Of a stretch of 64,000 nucleotides of DNA, positions 25,500-34,781 are shown one piece after another. The stretch covers positions 62,001 through 126,000 of the forward strand of contig UQLX01000003.1 of NCBI GenBank assembly GCA_900541985.1, written 5' to 3'. The translations under genes and the position numbers were made by a program. The notes under the pieces were generated by a model, which saw only the letters and a list, made by a program, of their open reading frames with translations, ran no database searches and had not been told where the DNA came from. This DNA comes from an uncultured Blautia sp. (GTDB lineage Bacteria > Bacillota > Clostridia > Lachnospirales > Lachnospiraceae). Numbering within the stretch: the stretch's first letter is position 1; the number at the start of each line of letters is the position of its first letter.

Positions 25500-26795
25500 A
25501 TGGAAAACTATGAGATCGTGGTCATTGGAGGAGGCCCTGCAGGGCTGGCGGCAGCCATAGCCGCAAAGCAAAACGGAATGGAAAAGGTTCTGATCCTGGA
25601 AAGAGACCGGGAACTGGGAGGAATCCTGAATCAGTGTATCCATAATGGTTTCGGTCTTCATACCTTTAAAGAGGAACTTACCGGACCGGAATATGCAGAA
25701 AGATTTATACATCTTGCACAGCAGGCAGGAGTGGAATATCGGTTAAACACTATGGTCATGGACATCAGTCCGGATAAAAGGATCACTGCCCTGAACCGGG
25801 CTGAGGGACTTCTGGAAATTCAGGCAGAAGCAGTAATCCTTGCCATGGGCTGCAGAGAGCGATCCAGAGGAGCGCTGAACATACCCGGATACCGGCCGGC
25901 CGGGATCTTTTCTGCCGGTACAGCGCAGAGACTTGTAAATATGGAGGGATATCTTCCGGGACGTGAGGTGGTGATCCTGGGATCCGGAGATATCGGACTT
26001 ATCATGGCAAGGAGAATGACGCTGGAAGGAGCAAATGTAAAGGTGGTTGCAGAGCTGATGCCATATTCCGGAGGACTGAAAAGAAACATTGTCCAGTGTC
26101 TGGATGATTTTGACATTCCACTGAAGCTCAGTCATACAGTCGTAGATATCAAAGGAAAAGAACGGGTAGAGGGAGTGACTCTTGCACAGGTGGATGAAAA
26201 AGGAAGGCCTGTACCGGGAACGGAAGAAGAGTACAGCTGTGACACGCTTCTGCTTTCCGTAGGCCTGATCCCGGAAAATGAGCTTTCCAGAGAGATGGGG
26301 GTGGAACTGAATCCTGTCACCAGTGGTCCGCAGGTCAACGAAAGTCTGGAAACAAGCGTAGACGGTGTGTTTGCCTGCGGAAATGTACTCCATGTCCACG
26401 ATCTGGTGGATTTTGTATCCGAAGAGGCGGAAGCAGCCGGCAGACATGCAGCAGACTATATCAGGAAAAAAAGAAAAGACCAGACGAAAGTCAAAAGAAC
26501 AGAAGCTTTATCCGAAATAGAGCAGGTACCGCTGCTGACCGGAGCAGGCGTCCGGTATACAGTTCCGTCCTTTATCCGGCCGGAACAGATGGAAGACAGC
26601 CTGAAGGTACGCTTCCGTGTAGGAAAGGTATATCGGAACTGTTATGTCAATGTATATTTTAATGAGGAACAGATCATTCACAAAAAACGTCTTTATGCGG
26701 CTCCTGGCGAGATGGAGGAACTGACTCTGAAAAAAGAACAGCTCACTGAGTTCCCGGGGCTGAAAAAGATTACGATAAGCATGGAGGAAGCATAA
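25500..26795 (+). CDS. NAD(P)/FAD-dependent oxidoreductase, partner of GlpA-like enzyme
   Basis: 431 residues of the pyridine nucleotide-disulfide reductase superfamily. It has an FAD motif IVVIGGGPAGLAAAIAA at residues 5-21, LGGILNQCIHNGFGLH near 42, a second Rossmann motif VVILGSGDIGLIMARR near 157 and GVFACGNVLHVHD near 288. No redox-active CxxC of thioredoxin reductase type is seen. The order GlpA-like, this gene, DUF1667 is a recurring clostridial set; this member probably transfers electrons from the flavin dehydrogenase to NAD or another carrier. The start lies 27 nt after the previous stop. Confidence 0.82.
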   Translation: MENYEIVVIGGGPAGLAAAIAAKQNGMEKVLILERDRELGGILNQCIHNGFGLHTFKEELTGPEYAERFIHLAQQAGVEYRLNTMVMDISPDKRITALNRAEGLLEIQAEAVILAMGCRERSRGALNIPGYRPAGIFSAGTAQRLVNMEGYLPGREVVILGSGDIGLIMARRMTLEGANVKVVAELMPYSGGLKRNIVQCLDDFDIPLKLSHTVVDIKGKERVEGVTLAQVDEKGRPVPGTEEEYSCDTLLLSVGLIPENELSREMGVELNPVTSGPQVNESLETSVDGVFACGNVLHVHDLVDFVSEEAEAAGRHAADYIRKKRKDQTKVKRTEALSEIEQVPLLTGAGVRYTVPSFIRPEQMEDSLKVRFRVGKVYRNCYVNVYFNEEQIIHKKRLYAAPGEMEELTLKKEQLTEFPGLKKITISMEEA

Positions 26796-26797
26796 AC

Positions 26798-27163
26798 ATG
26801 GAAAAAAGATATCTCACCTGCATCGGGTGTCCGATGGGCTGTGCCCTGACCGTGACCCTGAATGGAAAAGAAGTGGTTTCTGTGGAAGGGAATACCTGTA
26901 AAAGAGGAAAAGTATACGGGGAACAGGAGGTGATATCTCCGGTAAGAACCGTAACAACTACCGTGGTGGTAGAGGGAGGAAATCTTCCTGCCGTTTCTGT
27001 AAAAACCAGGACGGATATTCCGAAAGAAAAGATTTTTGACTGCATCAGGGCGCTGAAGAAGATCCGGGTTCCGGCTCCTGTCCGTACGGGACAGACCATC
27101 CTCTGTGATGCTGCGGGAACAGGGGTGGACATTATTGCTACAAAGACAGTAGAGTCCCGGTGA
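26798..27163 (+). CDS. DUF1667 small Cys-rich protein
   Basis: 121 residues starting 2 nt after the previous stop. The N-terminus LTCIGCPMGCALTV has three cysteines (CxxCxxxC) followed by a fourth in EGNTCKRG, an arrangement that could hold an Fe-S cluster or zinc. The family (DUF1667) accompanies the two oxidoreductases upstream in Firmicutes, and it is probably a third subunit of the same complex. The function of the domain has not been shown directly. Confidence 0.85.
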   Translation: MEKRYLTCIGCPMGCALTVTLNGKEVVSVEGNTCKRGKVYGEQEVISPVRTVTTTVVVEGGNLPAVSVKTRTDIPKEKIFDCIRALKKIRVPAPVRTGQTILCDAAGTGVDIIATKTVESR

Positions 27164-27188
27164 ATTTGTGGAAAAAGCTCTGTCAGCA

Positions 27189-27217
27189 TTGACATTGCGT
27201 GTCGTAATGTTTATCAT
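27189..27217 (+). promoter_or_regulatory. Promoter of the hem/cob operon
   Basis: A consensus TTGACA (27189-27194), 17-nt spacer and TATCAT (27212-27217), about 36 nt before the hemA ATG. The short leader leaves no room for a cobalamin riboswitch. Confidence 0.88.
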
Positions 27218-27252
27218 AAAGAATGGTATGTTTTGTACAAAGGAGAAGCATT

Positions 27253-28482
27253 ATGACGATTTCCATGATTGGAATAGATCACGGCCGTGCGCCGGTTGAC
27301 ATACGGGCATTATTTGCCTTTACAAAAAAGAATGCAGGGGAAGCAATGGAGCAGCTGAAAGAAAAAGCAGGGATCCATGGATGCGTGATTCTTTCCACCT
27401 GCAACCGCCTGGAAATCTGGGCGAGTCACGAAGAAGAGGAGGAGCTTTCTCTGTATCAGTGCCTTTGTGAACTGAAGGGCATCCAGGATGGTTCCTATGA
27501 AGATTATTTTATCACAAGAAGGGACAGGGAGGCGGCCAGCCACCTGTTCCATCTGGCAGGCGGGCTGAAATCCCAGATCCTGGGGGAGGATCAGGTCCTT
27601 ACCCAGATCAAGGATGCCCTGAACCTTGCCAGAGAACATTTTGCCTCGGACAGTGTGTTGGAGGTTCTTTTTCGTATGGCTGCAACTGTGGGGAAAAAGA
27701 TCAAGACAGAAGCCCCGCTTGCACATGGAAATCCTTCGGTGATCCATCAGGCCTTAAGCTCTCTGAAAAAGCAGGGCTATGAAACAGAAAGAAAGACCTG
27801 TATGGTCATCGGAAATGGAGAAATGGGTAAGGTGGCAGCACAGACCCTTCGCGAAAACGGAGGTGATGTGACCGTGACGGTACGCCAGTACAGAAGCGGC
27901 ATCGTGGAAATCCCGGAGGGCTGTAAACGGATCCATTATGGAGAACGTATGGAGTATCTTCCCAAGTGTGATCTTGTGGTCAGCGCAACGGCAAGCCCTA
28001 ATTTTACTTTAAGAGCGGAAGATTTTGCTCAGCTGACACTGGAGCGGCCTCTGATCCTTCTGGATCTGGCGGTTCCCAGAGATATTGATCCTGCGCTCTC
28101 AGAGATTGAGGGAATCGCACTTTATGACATGGACAGCTTTCATTCAGCCGGAATTTCTCCGGAGCAGAAGGAAAGCATCGAAAAGGCAGACAGGATCGTG
28201 CAGGCTCAGCTGGAGGAATTTTACCAGTGGCTGGAGGGCAGGGATGTCATTCCCAGAATACAGGAGATCAAAGCTGATGCAGTGGAGGACCTGAACCTCC
28301 GCATTGAAAAAATACTGAAAAAAACGCCGATGGAACAGGAAGACAGGCAGAAACTCCTTGAGGCAGTGGATACAGCTGCCGGCAAGGTGGTAAACAAGCT
28401 GATTTTCGGGCTGAGAGACTGTCTGAATCAGGAAACCTTCCTGGAATGTGTGGCAGGATTGGAGAAGCTTTATGAAGAATAA
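27253..28482 (+). CDS. hemA: Glutamyl-tRNA reductase
   Basis: 409 residues from ATG 27253 (MTISMIGIDH), with AAAGGAGAAG just upstream; the frame is open from 27223 but that part overlaps the promoter. First step of C5 tetrapyrrole synthesis: reduces Glu-tRNA to glutamate-1-semialdehyde with NADPH. The catalytic Cys50 lies in ILSTCNRLEIW, the NADPH site is MVIGNGEMGKVAA, and a C-terminal dimerisation helix is present. It heads a run of seven overlapping genes leading to precorrin-2, and aroC. Confidence 0.95.
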   Translation: MTISMIGIDHGRAPVDIRALFAFTKKNAGEAMEQLKEKAGIHGCVILSTCNRLEIWASHEEEEELSLYQCLCELKGIQDGSYEDYFITRRDREAASHLFHLAGGLKSQILGEDQVLTQIKDALNLAREHFASDSVLEVLFRMAATVGKKIKTEAPLAHGNPSVIHQALSSLKKQGYETERKTCMVIGNGEMGKVAAQTLRENGGDVTVTVRQYRSGIVEIPEGCKRIHYGERMEYLPKCDLVVSATASPNFTLRAEDFAQLTLERPLILLDLAVPRDIDPALSEIEGIALYDMDSFHSAGISPEQKESIEKADRIVQAQLEEFYQWLEGRDVIPRIQEIKADAVEDLNLRIEKILKKTPMEQEDRQKLLEAVDTAAGKVVNKLIFGLRDCLNQETFLECVAGLEKLYEE

Positions 28483-28951
28483 ACGGTATTTCCCCATGTT
28501 CGTGGATCTTTCTGATAAAAAAGTCGTAGTGGTAGGGGGCGGAAATATTGCCACACGGAGAGTAAAAACCCTGCTCCAGTTTACAAGAAACGTAACTGCC
28601 ATTGCACCGAAATGTACGGCAGAACTTCAGGAGCTGGGAAAGACAGGATATGTGAATCTGATCACCCGGGCGGTAAAGAGAACAGATTTTCAGATGGCAT
28701 ATATGGTTATCGCGGCTACGAATGACTGGAAATTAAATGACGAGATCTATCGCGTCTGTAAGGAAGAAGGCATTTATGTAAACATTGCAGACGATAAAAA
28801 TAAATGTGACTTTTATTTCCCGGGAATTTATATGAAGGACGAGCTGGTGGTGGGCGTGACAGCCAGCGGTCTGGATCATAAACGGGCAAAAAAAGTCCGG
28901 GTTGCTATTCAGGAGGCTATGGAGGAAAGTGCAGAAAATGACGAAGAATAA
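28472..28951 (+). CDS. Precorrin-2 dehydrogenase (siroheme/cobalamin branch)
   Basis: 159 residues from ATG 28472, which overlaps the end of hemA by 11 nt and has GGAG 7 nt upstream. The NAD-binding fold is at the N-terminus (KKVVVVGGGNIATRRVKTLL), as in CysG N-terminal/MET8/SirC proteins, which oxidise precorrin-2 to sirohydrochlorin. The chelatase part of MET8 is short here, so this may be dehydrogenase only, leaving cobalt insertion to CbiK at 20000-20839. Confidence 0.88.
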   Translation: MKNKRYFPMFVDLSDKKVVVVGGGNIATRRVKTLLQFTRNVTAIAPKCTAELQELGKTGYVNLITRAVKRTDFQMAYMVIAATNDWKLNDEIYRVCKEEGIYVNIADDKNKCDFYFPGIYMKDELVVGVTASGLDHKRAKKVRVAIQEAMEESAENDEE

Positions 28952-29840
28952 GATCATCATCGGAAGCAGAGAAAGCAAGCTTGCTGTTCTGCAGAGTGAA
29001 ATGGTACAGAGCTTTCTTAATGAAAAACATCCGGAAATACATACAGAGATCCTGACAATGAAAACAACCGGAGATAAGATCCTTGACAGGACACTGGATA
29101 AAGTCGGGGGAAAAGGACTTTTTGTAAAGGAACTGGATCTTGCCCTTATGGAAAAAAGATCCGATCTTTCTGTTCACAGCCTCAAGGATATGCCGATGGA
29201 GGTTCCGGAGGAACTTCCGCTTCTGGCTTTTTCCAAAAGAGAAGACCCCAGGGATGTTCTGGTACTTCCGGAAGGAACAGAAGAGTTAGATAAAACAAAG
29301 CCTCTGGGCTGCTCCAGCCTTCGGAGAACCCTGCAGCTGAAAAAGCTCTATCCGGATATGGAGGTGAGAAGCATCCGCGGAAACCTTCAGACAAGGCTTC
29401 GGAAGCTGGATGCCGGAGAGTATTCCGGGCTGATCCTTGCCGCGGCGGGATTGAAGCGTCTGGGACTGGAAGACCGGATCCATCGGTACTTTACAGCAGA
29501 TGAAATCCTCCCGGCAGCAGGTCAGGGAATTCTGGCTGTTCAGGGAAGAAAAGGGGAGGATTATTCCTGTCTGGAGGGATACTGTGATAAAGAAGCATGG
29601 ATCTGCGGTACTGCAGAACGGGCTTATGTCCGGTATCTGGACGGCGGATGTTCTTCTCCTGTGGCTGTCTACGGTGAAATCCGTGAAGGAAAGCTTCTGC
29701 TTCGGGGACTGTACTACCGGGAAGCAGACGGAACCTATATAAAAGGAGAGGCAGAGGGCGAGCTTACGCAGGCAGAAGAGCTGGGAACGGAGCTGGCAAA
29801 ACGTCTGAAAGGATCCATGGAAAAAGGAGAGACAGCATGA
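28938..29840 (+). CDS. hemC: Hydroxymethylbilane synthase (porphobilinogen deaminase)
   Basis: 300 residues from ATG 28938 (MTKNKIIIGSRESKLAVLQ), overlapping the previous gene by 14 nt, with GGAGGAAAG upstream. It links four porphobilinogen units into hydroxymethylbilane. Conserved parts: GSRESKLA at the N-terminus, SLKDMPME, SSLRRTLQL and the dipyrromethane cofactor Cys in YLDGGCSSPVAVYG. Part of the overlapping hem/cob operon. Confidence 0.95.
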   Translation: MTKNKIIIGSRESKLAVLQSEMVQSFLNEKHPEIHTEILTMKTTGDKILDRTLDKVGGKGLFVKELDLALMEKRSDLSVHSLKDMPMEVPEELPLLAFSKREDPRDVLVLPEGTEELDKTKPLGCSSLRRTLQLKKLYPDMEVRSIRGNLQTRLRKLDAGEYSGLILAAAGLKRLGLEDRIHRYFTADEILPAAGQGILAVQGRKGEDYSCLEGYCDKEAWICGTAERAYVRYLDGGCSSPVAVYGEIREGKLLLRGLYYREADGTYIKGEAEGELTQAEELGTELAKRLKGSMEKGETA

Positions 29841-31351
29841 GTGTTGGAAAGGTTTGGCTGGTAGGTGCAGGTCCGGGAGATGCCGGGCTTTTTACACTGA
29901 AAGGTCTTGAGGTTTTGAATCAGGCAGAGGTAGTGGTCTATGACAGTCTGGTTGGGCAGGGAGTTCTGACAAAGATTCCGGATTCTGCCCGTCTGATCTA
30001 TGCAGGCAAGCGCGCAGATAAGCATACGCTTCCACAGGAGGAGATCAATCAGGTGCTTCTTCAGGAAGCGCAGAAGGGATACCGGGTGGTACGCCTGAAA
30101 GGAGGGGATCCCTTCCTTTTCGGAAGAGGCGGAGAGGAACTGGAGCTTCTGACAGAGCATGGAATCCCTTATGAGGTGGTTCCGGGTGTGACTTCCTCCC
30201 TTGCAGTTCCGGCTTACAACGGAATTCCGGTGACGCATCGGGATTTCTGTTCTTCTCTTCACATTATTACCGGACACAGAAGAGCCGGAAAAGAGTATGA
30301 CATTAATTTCCGTGCACTGGCAGAAACCAGAGGGACCCTTGTATTTCTCATGGGAGTAGCCGCCCTTCACGATATTTGTCAGGGACTTTTGAATGCAGGC
30401 ATGGATCCGCAGATGCCGGCAGCTATTCTTCAGAAGGGAACTACGGCAGGTCAGAAAAAAATCGTTGCTGCAGTAAGTACTCTGGAGGACGAGGTGAAGA
30501 GCCAGGGGATTGAAACACCGGCGATTATTGTGGTTGGAAAGGTATGTGCTCTGGCAGATGAGTTTGGCTGGTATGAAAGACTCCCCCTTATGGGCTGGAA
30601 GGTGCTGGTCACAAGACCGAAAAACAGAAGCTCCCGCACCACAGAGCTTCTCCGGGAAAAAGGGGCAGAGGTTCTGGAACTGCCTTCTATCCGTACAGTA
30701 GCCCTGAAAGATCAGGGCAGACTTTATCAGGCACTGGACGAGATTCGGAAATATCAGTGGGCGGTGTTTACCAGTCCTACCGGAGCGGAAATCTTTTTTG
30801 AGGAACTGAAAAAGCATCACACAGATATCCGCAGCCTTTTTGGACTGAAGCTTGCGGCTATCGGACAGGGTACCCGGAAGGTTCTGGAGGACAGAGGGCT
30901 CCTGGTAGATTTAATGCCGGAGGTTTATGACGGGGATTCCCTTGGAGAAGCTCTGGCGGCACAGCTTCAGGGAGGGGAACACATCCTTCTTCCAAGAGCG
31001 CAGAAGGGGAATGAAAACCTGGTAAAGCTTATGGAAAATGCAGGTGGTATCGTAGACGATATCCCTACCTACGAGACGGTTTATGAAAGCAGCCAGATCA
31101 TTGATATTCAGAAAGAAATTGAAAAAAAACAGATCGACTGTGTAGTATTTACCAGTGCATCTACGGTAAAGGGCTTTGCAGAAAGCGTGGGAAGCGACGA
31201 TTATGCCGGACTTACCGCAGCCTGTATCGGAAAGCAGACAAAGGCGGCGGCAGATGCCTTTGGCATGGAAACCTATATGGCTGAAAAGGCCACCATTGAG
31301 GAGCTGATCCGACTGGTGGAAGAAATAAAAGAGAAAAAGGAAAGAGAGTGA
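29837..31351 (+). CDS. cobA-hemD: Fused uroporphyrinogen-III C-methyltransferase and synthase
   Basis: 504 residues. Residues 1 to about 245 are SUMT/CobA (VWLVGAGPGDAGLFTLKG, KGGDPFLFGRGGEE, VVPGVTSSLAVPAYNGIPVTHR). Residues about 255-504 are uroporphyrinogen-III synthase (VLVTRPKNRSSRTTELLREKG, VVFTSASTVKGF). One protein thus closes the macrocycle and adds the two methyl groups of precorrin-2, committing the pathway to corrinoid or siroheme rather than heme. Such fusions are frequent in Clostridia. It overlaps hemC by 4 nt (ATGA). Confidence 0.95.
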   Translation: MSVGKVWLVGAGPGDAGLFTLKGLEVLNQAEVVVYDSLVGQGVLTKIPDSARLIYAGKRADKHTLPQEEINQVLLQEAQKGYRVVRLKGGDPFLFGRGGEELELLTEHGIPYEVVPGVTSSLAVPAYNGIPVTHRDFCSSLHIITGHRRAGKEYDINFRALAETRGTLVFLMGVAALHDICQGLLNAGMDPQMPAAILQKGTTAGQKKIVAAVSTLEDEVKSQGIETPAIIVVGKVCALADEFGWYERLPLMGWKVLVTRPKNRSSRTTELLREKGAEVLELPSIRTVALKDQGRLYQALDEIRKYQWAVFTSPTGAEIFFEELKKHHTDIRSLFGLKLAAIGQGTRKVLEDRGLLVDLMPEVYDGDSLGEALAAQLQGGEHILLPRAQKGNENLVKLMENAGGIVDDIPTYETVYESSQIIDIQKEIEKKQIDCVVFTSASTVKGFAESVGSDDYAGLTAACIGKQTKAAADAFGMETYMAEKATIEELIRLVEEIKEKKERE

Positions 31352-32340
31352 GAAACATGGATTTAATCCAGAGACCAAGAAGACTGAGAGGCAGTGAGAC
31401 ACTGAGAAAAATGGTGAGAGAGACAAGGATTGACAAATCCTCTCTGATCTATCCTTTATTTGTCCGCGAAGGACACAACATTAAGGAAGAAATCCCGTCT
31501 ATGGAAGGACAGTTCCGCTACAGCGTGGATCAGCTTCCCTATGAACTGGAGAATCTTTCAAAAGCAGGCGTGTCCAGCGTAATGCTGTTTGGAATCCCGG
31601 ATCACAAGGATGAGGTGGGAAGCGGCGCCTACGCACAGGACGGAATCGTTCAGAAGGCGCTTCGTGAGGCGAAAAAACAGTTTCCGGACATGTACTACAT
31701 TACAGATGTCTGTATGTGTGAATATACCTCTCATGGGCACTGCGGTGTGCTCTGCGGTCATGAGGTAGAAAATGATGCGACTTTGGAGCTCCTGGCAAAG
31801 ACAGCGCTTTCTCATGTGGAGGCAGGCGCAGATATGGTGGCTCCTTCGGATATGATGGACGGCCGTGTGCGTGCTATCCGGGAATGTCTGGATCAGGCAG
31901 GTCATAAGGAAACGCCGATCATGTCCTATGCAGTTAAATATGCATCTGCCTTTTATGGTCCTTTCCGTGACGCGGCAGGTTCTGCTCCGGCCTTTGGCGA
32001 CCGTAAGAGCTATCAGATGGATTACCATAACAGAAGGGAAGGTATGAAGGAAGCTCTGACCGATATTGAAGAGGGTGCGGACATCATTATGATCAAACCT
32101 GCCATGTCTTATCTGGATATGGTTTCCGAGGTTCATAAAGCCACCAACGAACCCATTGCAGCCTACAGTGTCAGCGGCGAGTACGCCATGGTAAAAGCGG
32201 CTGCAAAAATGGGCTGGATCGAAGAAGATAAGATCGTATGTGAGATGGCAGCCAGCGCTTACCGTGCAGGTGTACAGATCTATCTGACTTATTATGCAAA
32301 AGAACTTGCAGGATTTATTCAGGAAGGGAGAATCGGCTGA
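31348..32340 (+). CDS. hemB: Delta-aminolevulinic acid dehydratase (porphobilinogen synthase)
   Basis: About 330 residues from GTG 31348, which overlaps the previous stop and has AAAAAGG 7 nt upstream; ATG 31357 (MDLIQRPRRLRG) is a possible alternative. The enzyme joins two aminolevulinate molecules. The metal site DVCMCEYTSHGHCGVL has the cysteines of zinc-dependent forms; the Schiff-base lysines lie in YAVKYASAFYGPFRDA and IMIKPAMSYLD. It sits in the hem/cob operon ahead of hemL with a 1-nt overlap. Confidence 0.95.
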   Translation: MRNMDLIQRPRRLRGSETLRKMVRETRIDKSSLIYPLFVREGHNIKEEIPSMEGQFRYSVDQLPYELENLSKAGVSSVMLFGIPDHKDEVGSGAYAQDGIVQKALREAKKQFPDMYYITDVCMCEYTSHGHCGVLCGHEVENDATLELLAKTALSHVEAGADMVAPSDMMDGRVRAIRECLDQAGHKETPIMSYAVKYASAFYGPFRDAAGSAPAFGDRKSYQMDYHNRREGMKEALTDIEEGADIIMIKPAMSYLDMVSEVHKATNEPIAAYSVSGEYAMVKAAAKMGWIEEDKIVCEMAASAYRAGVQIYLTYYAKELAGFIQEGRIG

Positions 32341-33632
32341 TGACCAGATCAGAAGAATTATTTCAGCGTGCAGTAAAGAGAATACCGGGCGGTGTCAACA
32401 GTCCGGTCCGTGCTTATGGAGCTATTGGTGAAGCACCGAGATTTATCGACCATGCAGACGGCTGTCATATTTATGATGCAGACGGAAAAGATTATATTGA
32501 CTATATTGATTCCTGGGGGCCGATGATCCTGGGCCATAATTTTCCGGAGATTCGTGAAGCAGTGGTAAAAGCCTGTGAAAAAGGTTTAAGCTTTGGCTGT
32601 GCCACAGCGGTAGAGGTAGAGATGGCAGAATTTATCTGCGAACATCTTCCTCATGTGGAAATGGTCCGTATGGTAAACTCCGGCACAGAGGCAGTGATGA
32701 GCGCTGTCCGTGCAGCAAGAGGCTTTACCGGAAGAAACAAGATCATTAAATTCGCAGGCTGCTATCACGGACACAGCGATGCTCTTCTGGTAAGTGCCGG
32801 TTCCGGTGTGATGACAAGCGGCGTTCCGGACAGCGCCGGTGTTCCGGCAGGCTGTACCCAGGATACCATGACTGCAGTTTACAATGATCTGGACAGTGTG
32901 CGTGCCCTTCTGGAGAGCGCTCCGGATCAGGTGGCAGCTGTGATCGTGGAGCCGGTGGCAGCTAATATGGGAGTTGTTCTTCCGAAAGAGGGATTTCTTC
33001 AGGGACTGAGAGAGCTTTGCGACAAAGCCGGAGCCCTTCTTATTTTTGACGAGGTGATCACAGGCTTTCGTCTTGCCTTCGGCGGTGCGGCAGAATATTT
33101 TGGCGTAACACCGGATATAGTAACTTACGGTAAGATCATCGGTGCAGGTATGCCGGTAGGCGCCTACGGCGGCAGAAAAGAGGTCATGGAAATGGTTTCT
33201 CCTTCCGGTCCTGTTTATCAGGCGGGAACCTTAAGCGGCAATCCGGTTGCCATGGCGGCAGGACTGACTCAGCTGAAATATCTTTATGCCCATCCTGAGG
33301 TTTATACAGGACTTGAGAAAAAAGGCGAGAAGCTGTATGAGGGAATGAAGGAGATCGCGGAAAAAGCAGGACTTACCTGTCATCTGAACCATATTTCCTC
33401 CCTTGGAAGTATTTTCTTTACCAAAGAAGAGGTATGCGATTATACCTCCGCAAAAACCTCTGACACAAAAGCTTTTGCAAATTATTTCCTTGCCATGCTG
33501 AATGGCGGCGTTCACCTGGCTCCGTCCCAGTTTGAGGCAATGTTCTTATCAGACGCTCATTCAGACAAAGTGATCGAACAGACACTGAAGGTATTTGAAG
33601 AGGTTGTGACAAAAGGAGAAATTTATGAATAA
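32340..33632 (+). CDS. hemL: Glutamate-1-semialdehyde 2,1-aminomutase
   Basis: 430 residues of a class-III PLP aminotransferase. It converts glutamate-1-semialdehyde to aminolevulinate. The N-terminal RIPGGVNSPVRAYGAIG is diagnostic of GSA aminomutase; the PLP lysine is in TYGKIIGAGMPVGAYGG; LIFDEVITGFR binds the cofactor ring. The start codon shares one base with the hemB stop and GGAAGGGAG lies upstream. It completes the C5 route from Glu-tRNA in this operon. Confidence 0.95.
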   Translation: MTRSEELFQRAVKRIPGGVNSPVRAYGAIGEAPRFIDHADGCHIYDADGKDYIDYIDSWGPMILGHNFPEIREAVVKACEKGLSFGCATAVEVEMAEFICEHLPHVEMVRMVNSGTEAVMSAVRAARGFTGRNKIIKFAGCYHGHSDALLVSAGSGVMTSGVPDSAGVPAGCTQDTMTAVYNDLDSVRALLESAPDQVAAVIVEPVAANMGVVLPKEGFLQGLRELCDKAGALLIFDEVITGFRLAFGGAAEYFGVTPDIVTYGKIIGAGMPVGAYGGRKEVMEMVSPSGPVYQAGTLSGNPVAMAAGLTQLKYLYAHPEVYTGLEKKGEKLYEGMKEIAEKAGLTCHLNHISSLGSIFFTKEEVCDYTSAKTSDTKAFANYFLAMLNGGVHLAPSQFEAMFLSDAHSDKVIEQTLKVFEEVVTKGEIYE

Positions 33633-34719
33633 ATCCACATTCGGACGGCATTTTACCGTAACTACCTGGGGGGAATCCCATGGAAAGGCTCTGGGCGCAG
33701 TTGTAGACGGCTGCCCGGCAGGGCTCCCTCTTTCCGAAGAGGATATCCAGAAACAGCTGGACAGGCGCAAACCTGGACAGAGCCGTTATACCACAGCCCG
33801 TAAAGAAGGGGATCAGGTAGAAATCCTGTCAGGAGTTTTTGAGGGCAGGACAACAGGGACTCCGATTTCCCTTATGGTCAGAAACATGGATCAGAGATCC
33901 CGGGATTACGGGAATATTGCATATTCCTACCGTCCGGGCCATGCGGATTTTACCTTTGATTCCAAGTATGGTTTCCGGGATTACCGGGGCGGCGGACGAT
34001 CTTCCGGAAGAGAAACGCTGGGAAGGGTGGCAGCAGGAGCCATTGCCCTTAAGATCCTGGAATCTATGGGGATTTCCTTCTGCACTTATACAAAGTCCAT
34101 TGGTCCGGTGGAGATTCAGGAATTTCATCCGGAAGAGATCAGCAATAATGCCTTTTATATGCCGGATGCAGCCGCAGCCAGAAAAGCAGGTGAGTTTCTG
34201 GAAGAGTGTATGAAGAATCTGGACAGTGCAGGCGGCATCATTGAGTGCCGGATCCAGGGTGTACCGGCAGGTCTTGGTACTCCGGTTTTCGAGAAGCTGG
34301 ACGCTGTGCTGGCACAGGCGGTCATGTCCATTGGAGCCGTAAAGGGTGTGGAGATCGGGGAAGGCTTCCACGCGGCAGAAATGAAAGGTTCCCAGGATAA
34401 TGACGGATTTATCCCTGCTGACGGCGCAATTGTCAAAACATCCAATCATGCAGGGGGCATTATGGGCGGAATCAGTGACGGAAGTGAAATCCTTCTCCGG
34501 GCTGCCATTAAGCCCACCCCGTCCATCAGCCTGCCTCAGGATACCGTGACAGATCAGGGAGAAAACATATCTCTGGAGATCCACGGCCGCCATGATCCTG
34601 TGATCGTGCCAAGAGCGGTGGTAGTGGTGGAATCTATGTGTGCTCTGGCGATCGTGGACGCTCTTTTTGGAAATATGTATGCACGGCTGGATAAAGTGCA
34701 GGAGTTTTATAAAAAATAG
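33625..34719 (+). CDS. aroC: Chorismate synthase
   Basis: 364 residues. It makes chorismate from EPSP, using reduced FMN. Signatures are GESHGKALGAVVDGCPAG near the N-terminus, DFTFDSKYGFRDYRGGGRSSGRETLGRVAAGA-like residues from about 110, and NHAGGIMGGISDG near 273. It overlaps hemL by 8 nt, so it is co-transcribed with tetrapyrrole genes although it belongs to aromatic amino acid synthesis. A hairpin terminator follows. Confidence 0.95.
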   Translation: MNKSTFGRHFTVTTWGESHGKALGAVVDGCPAGLPLSEEDIQKQLDRRKPGQSRYTTARKEGDQVEILSGVFEGRTTGTPISLMVRNMDQRSRDYGNIAYSYRPGHADFTFDSKYGFRDYRGGGRSSGRETLGRVAAGAIALKILESMGISFCTYTKSIGPVEIQEFHPEEISNNAFYMPDAAAARKAGEFLEECMKNLDSAGGIIECRIQGVPAGLGTPVFEKLDAVLAQAVMSIGAVKGVEIGEGFHAAEMKGSQDNDGFIPADGAIVKTSNHAGGIMGGISDGSEILLRAAIKPTPSISLPQDTVTDQGENISLEIHGRHDPVIVPRAVVVVESMCALAIVDALFGNMYARLDKVQEFYKK

Positions 34720-34726
34720 AAAGCAG

Positions 34727-34760
34727 AGAAGGGAGCAGAATAAACGATGTTCCCTTTTCT
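34727..34760 (+). terminator. Weak intrinsic terminator after aroC
   Basis: AGAAGGGA (34727-34734) pairs with TCCCTTTT (34751-34758, one G-U), ending in Ts. Confidence 0.6.
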
Positions 34761-34781
34761 TCATATGCAAAGGAGGCTGCC

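Noticed and set aside
27164..27252. Cobalamin riboswitch before hemA
   Set aside because: Only about 36 nt separate the promoter from the start codon and no B12-box-like sequence is visible; the same holds for the short region before cbiK.
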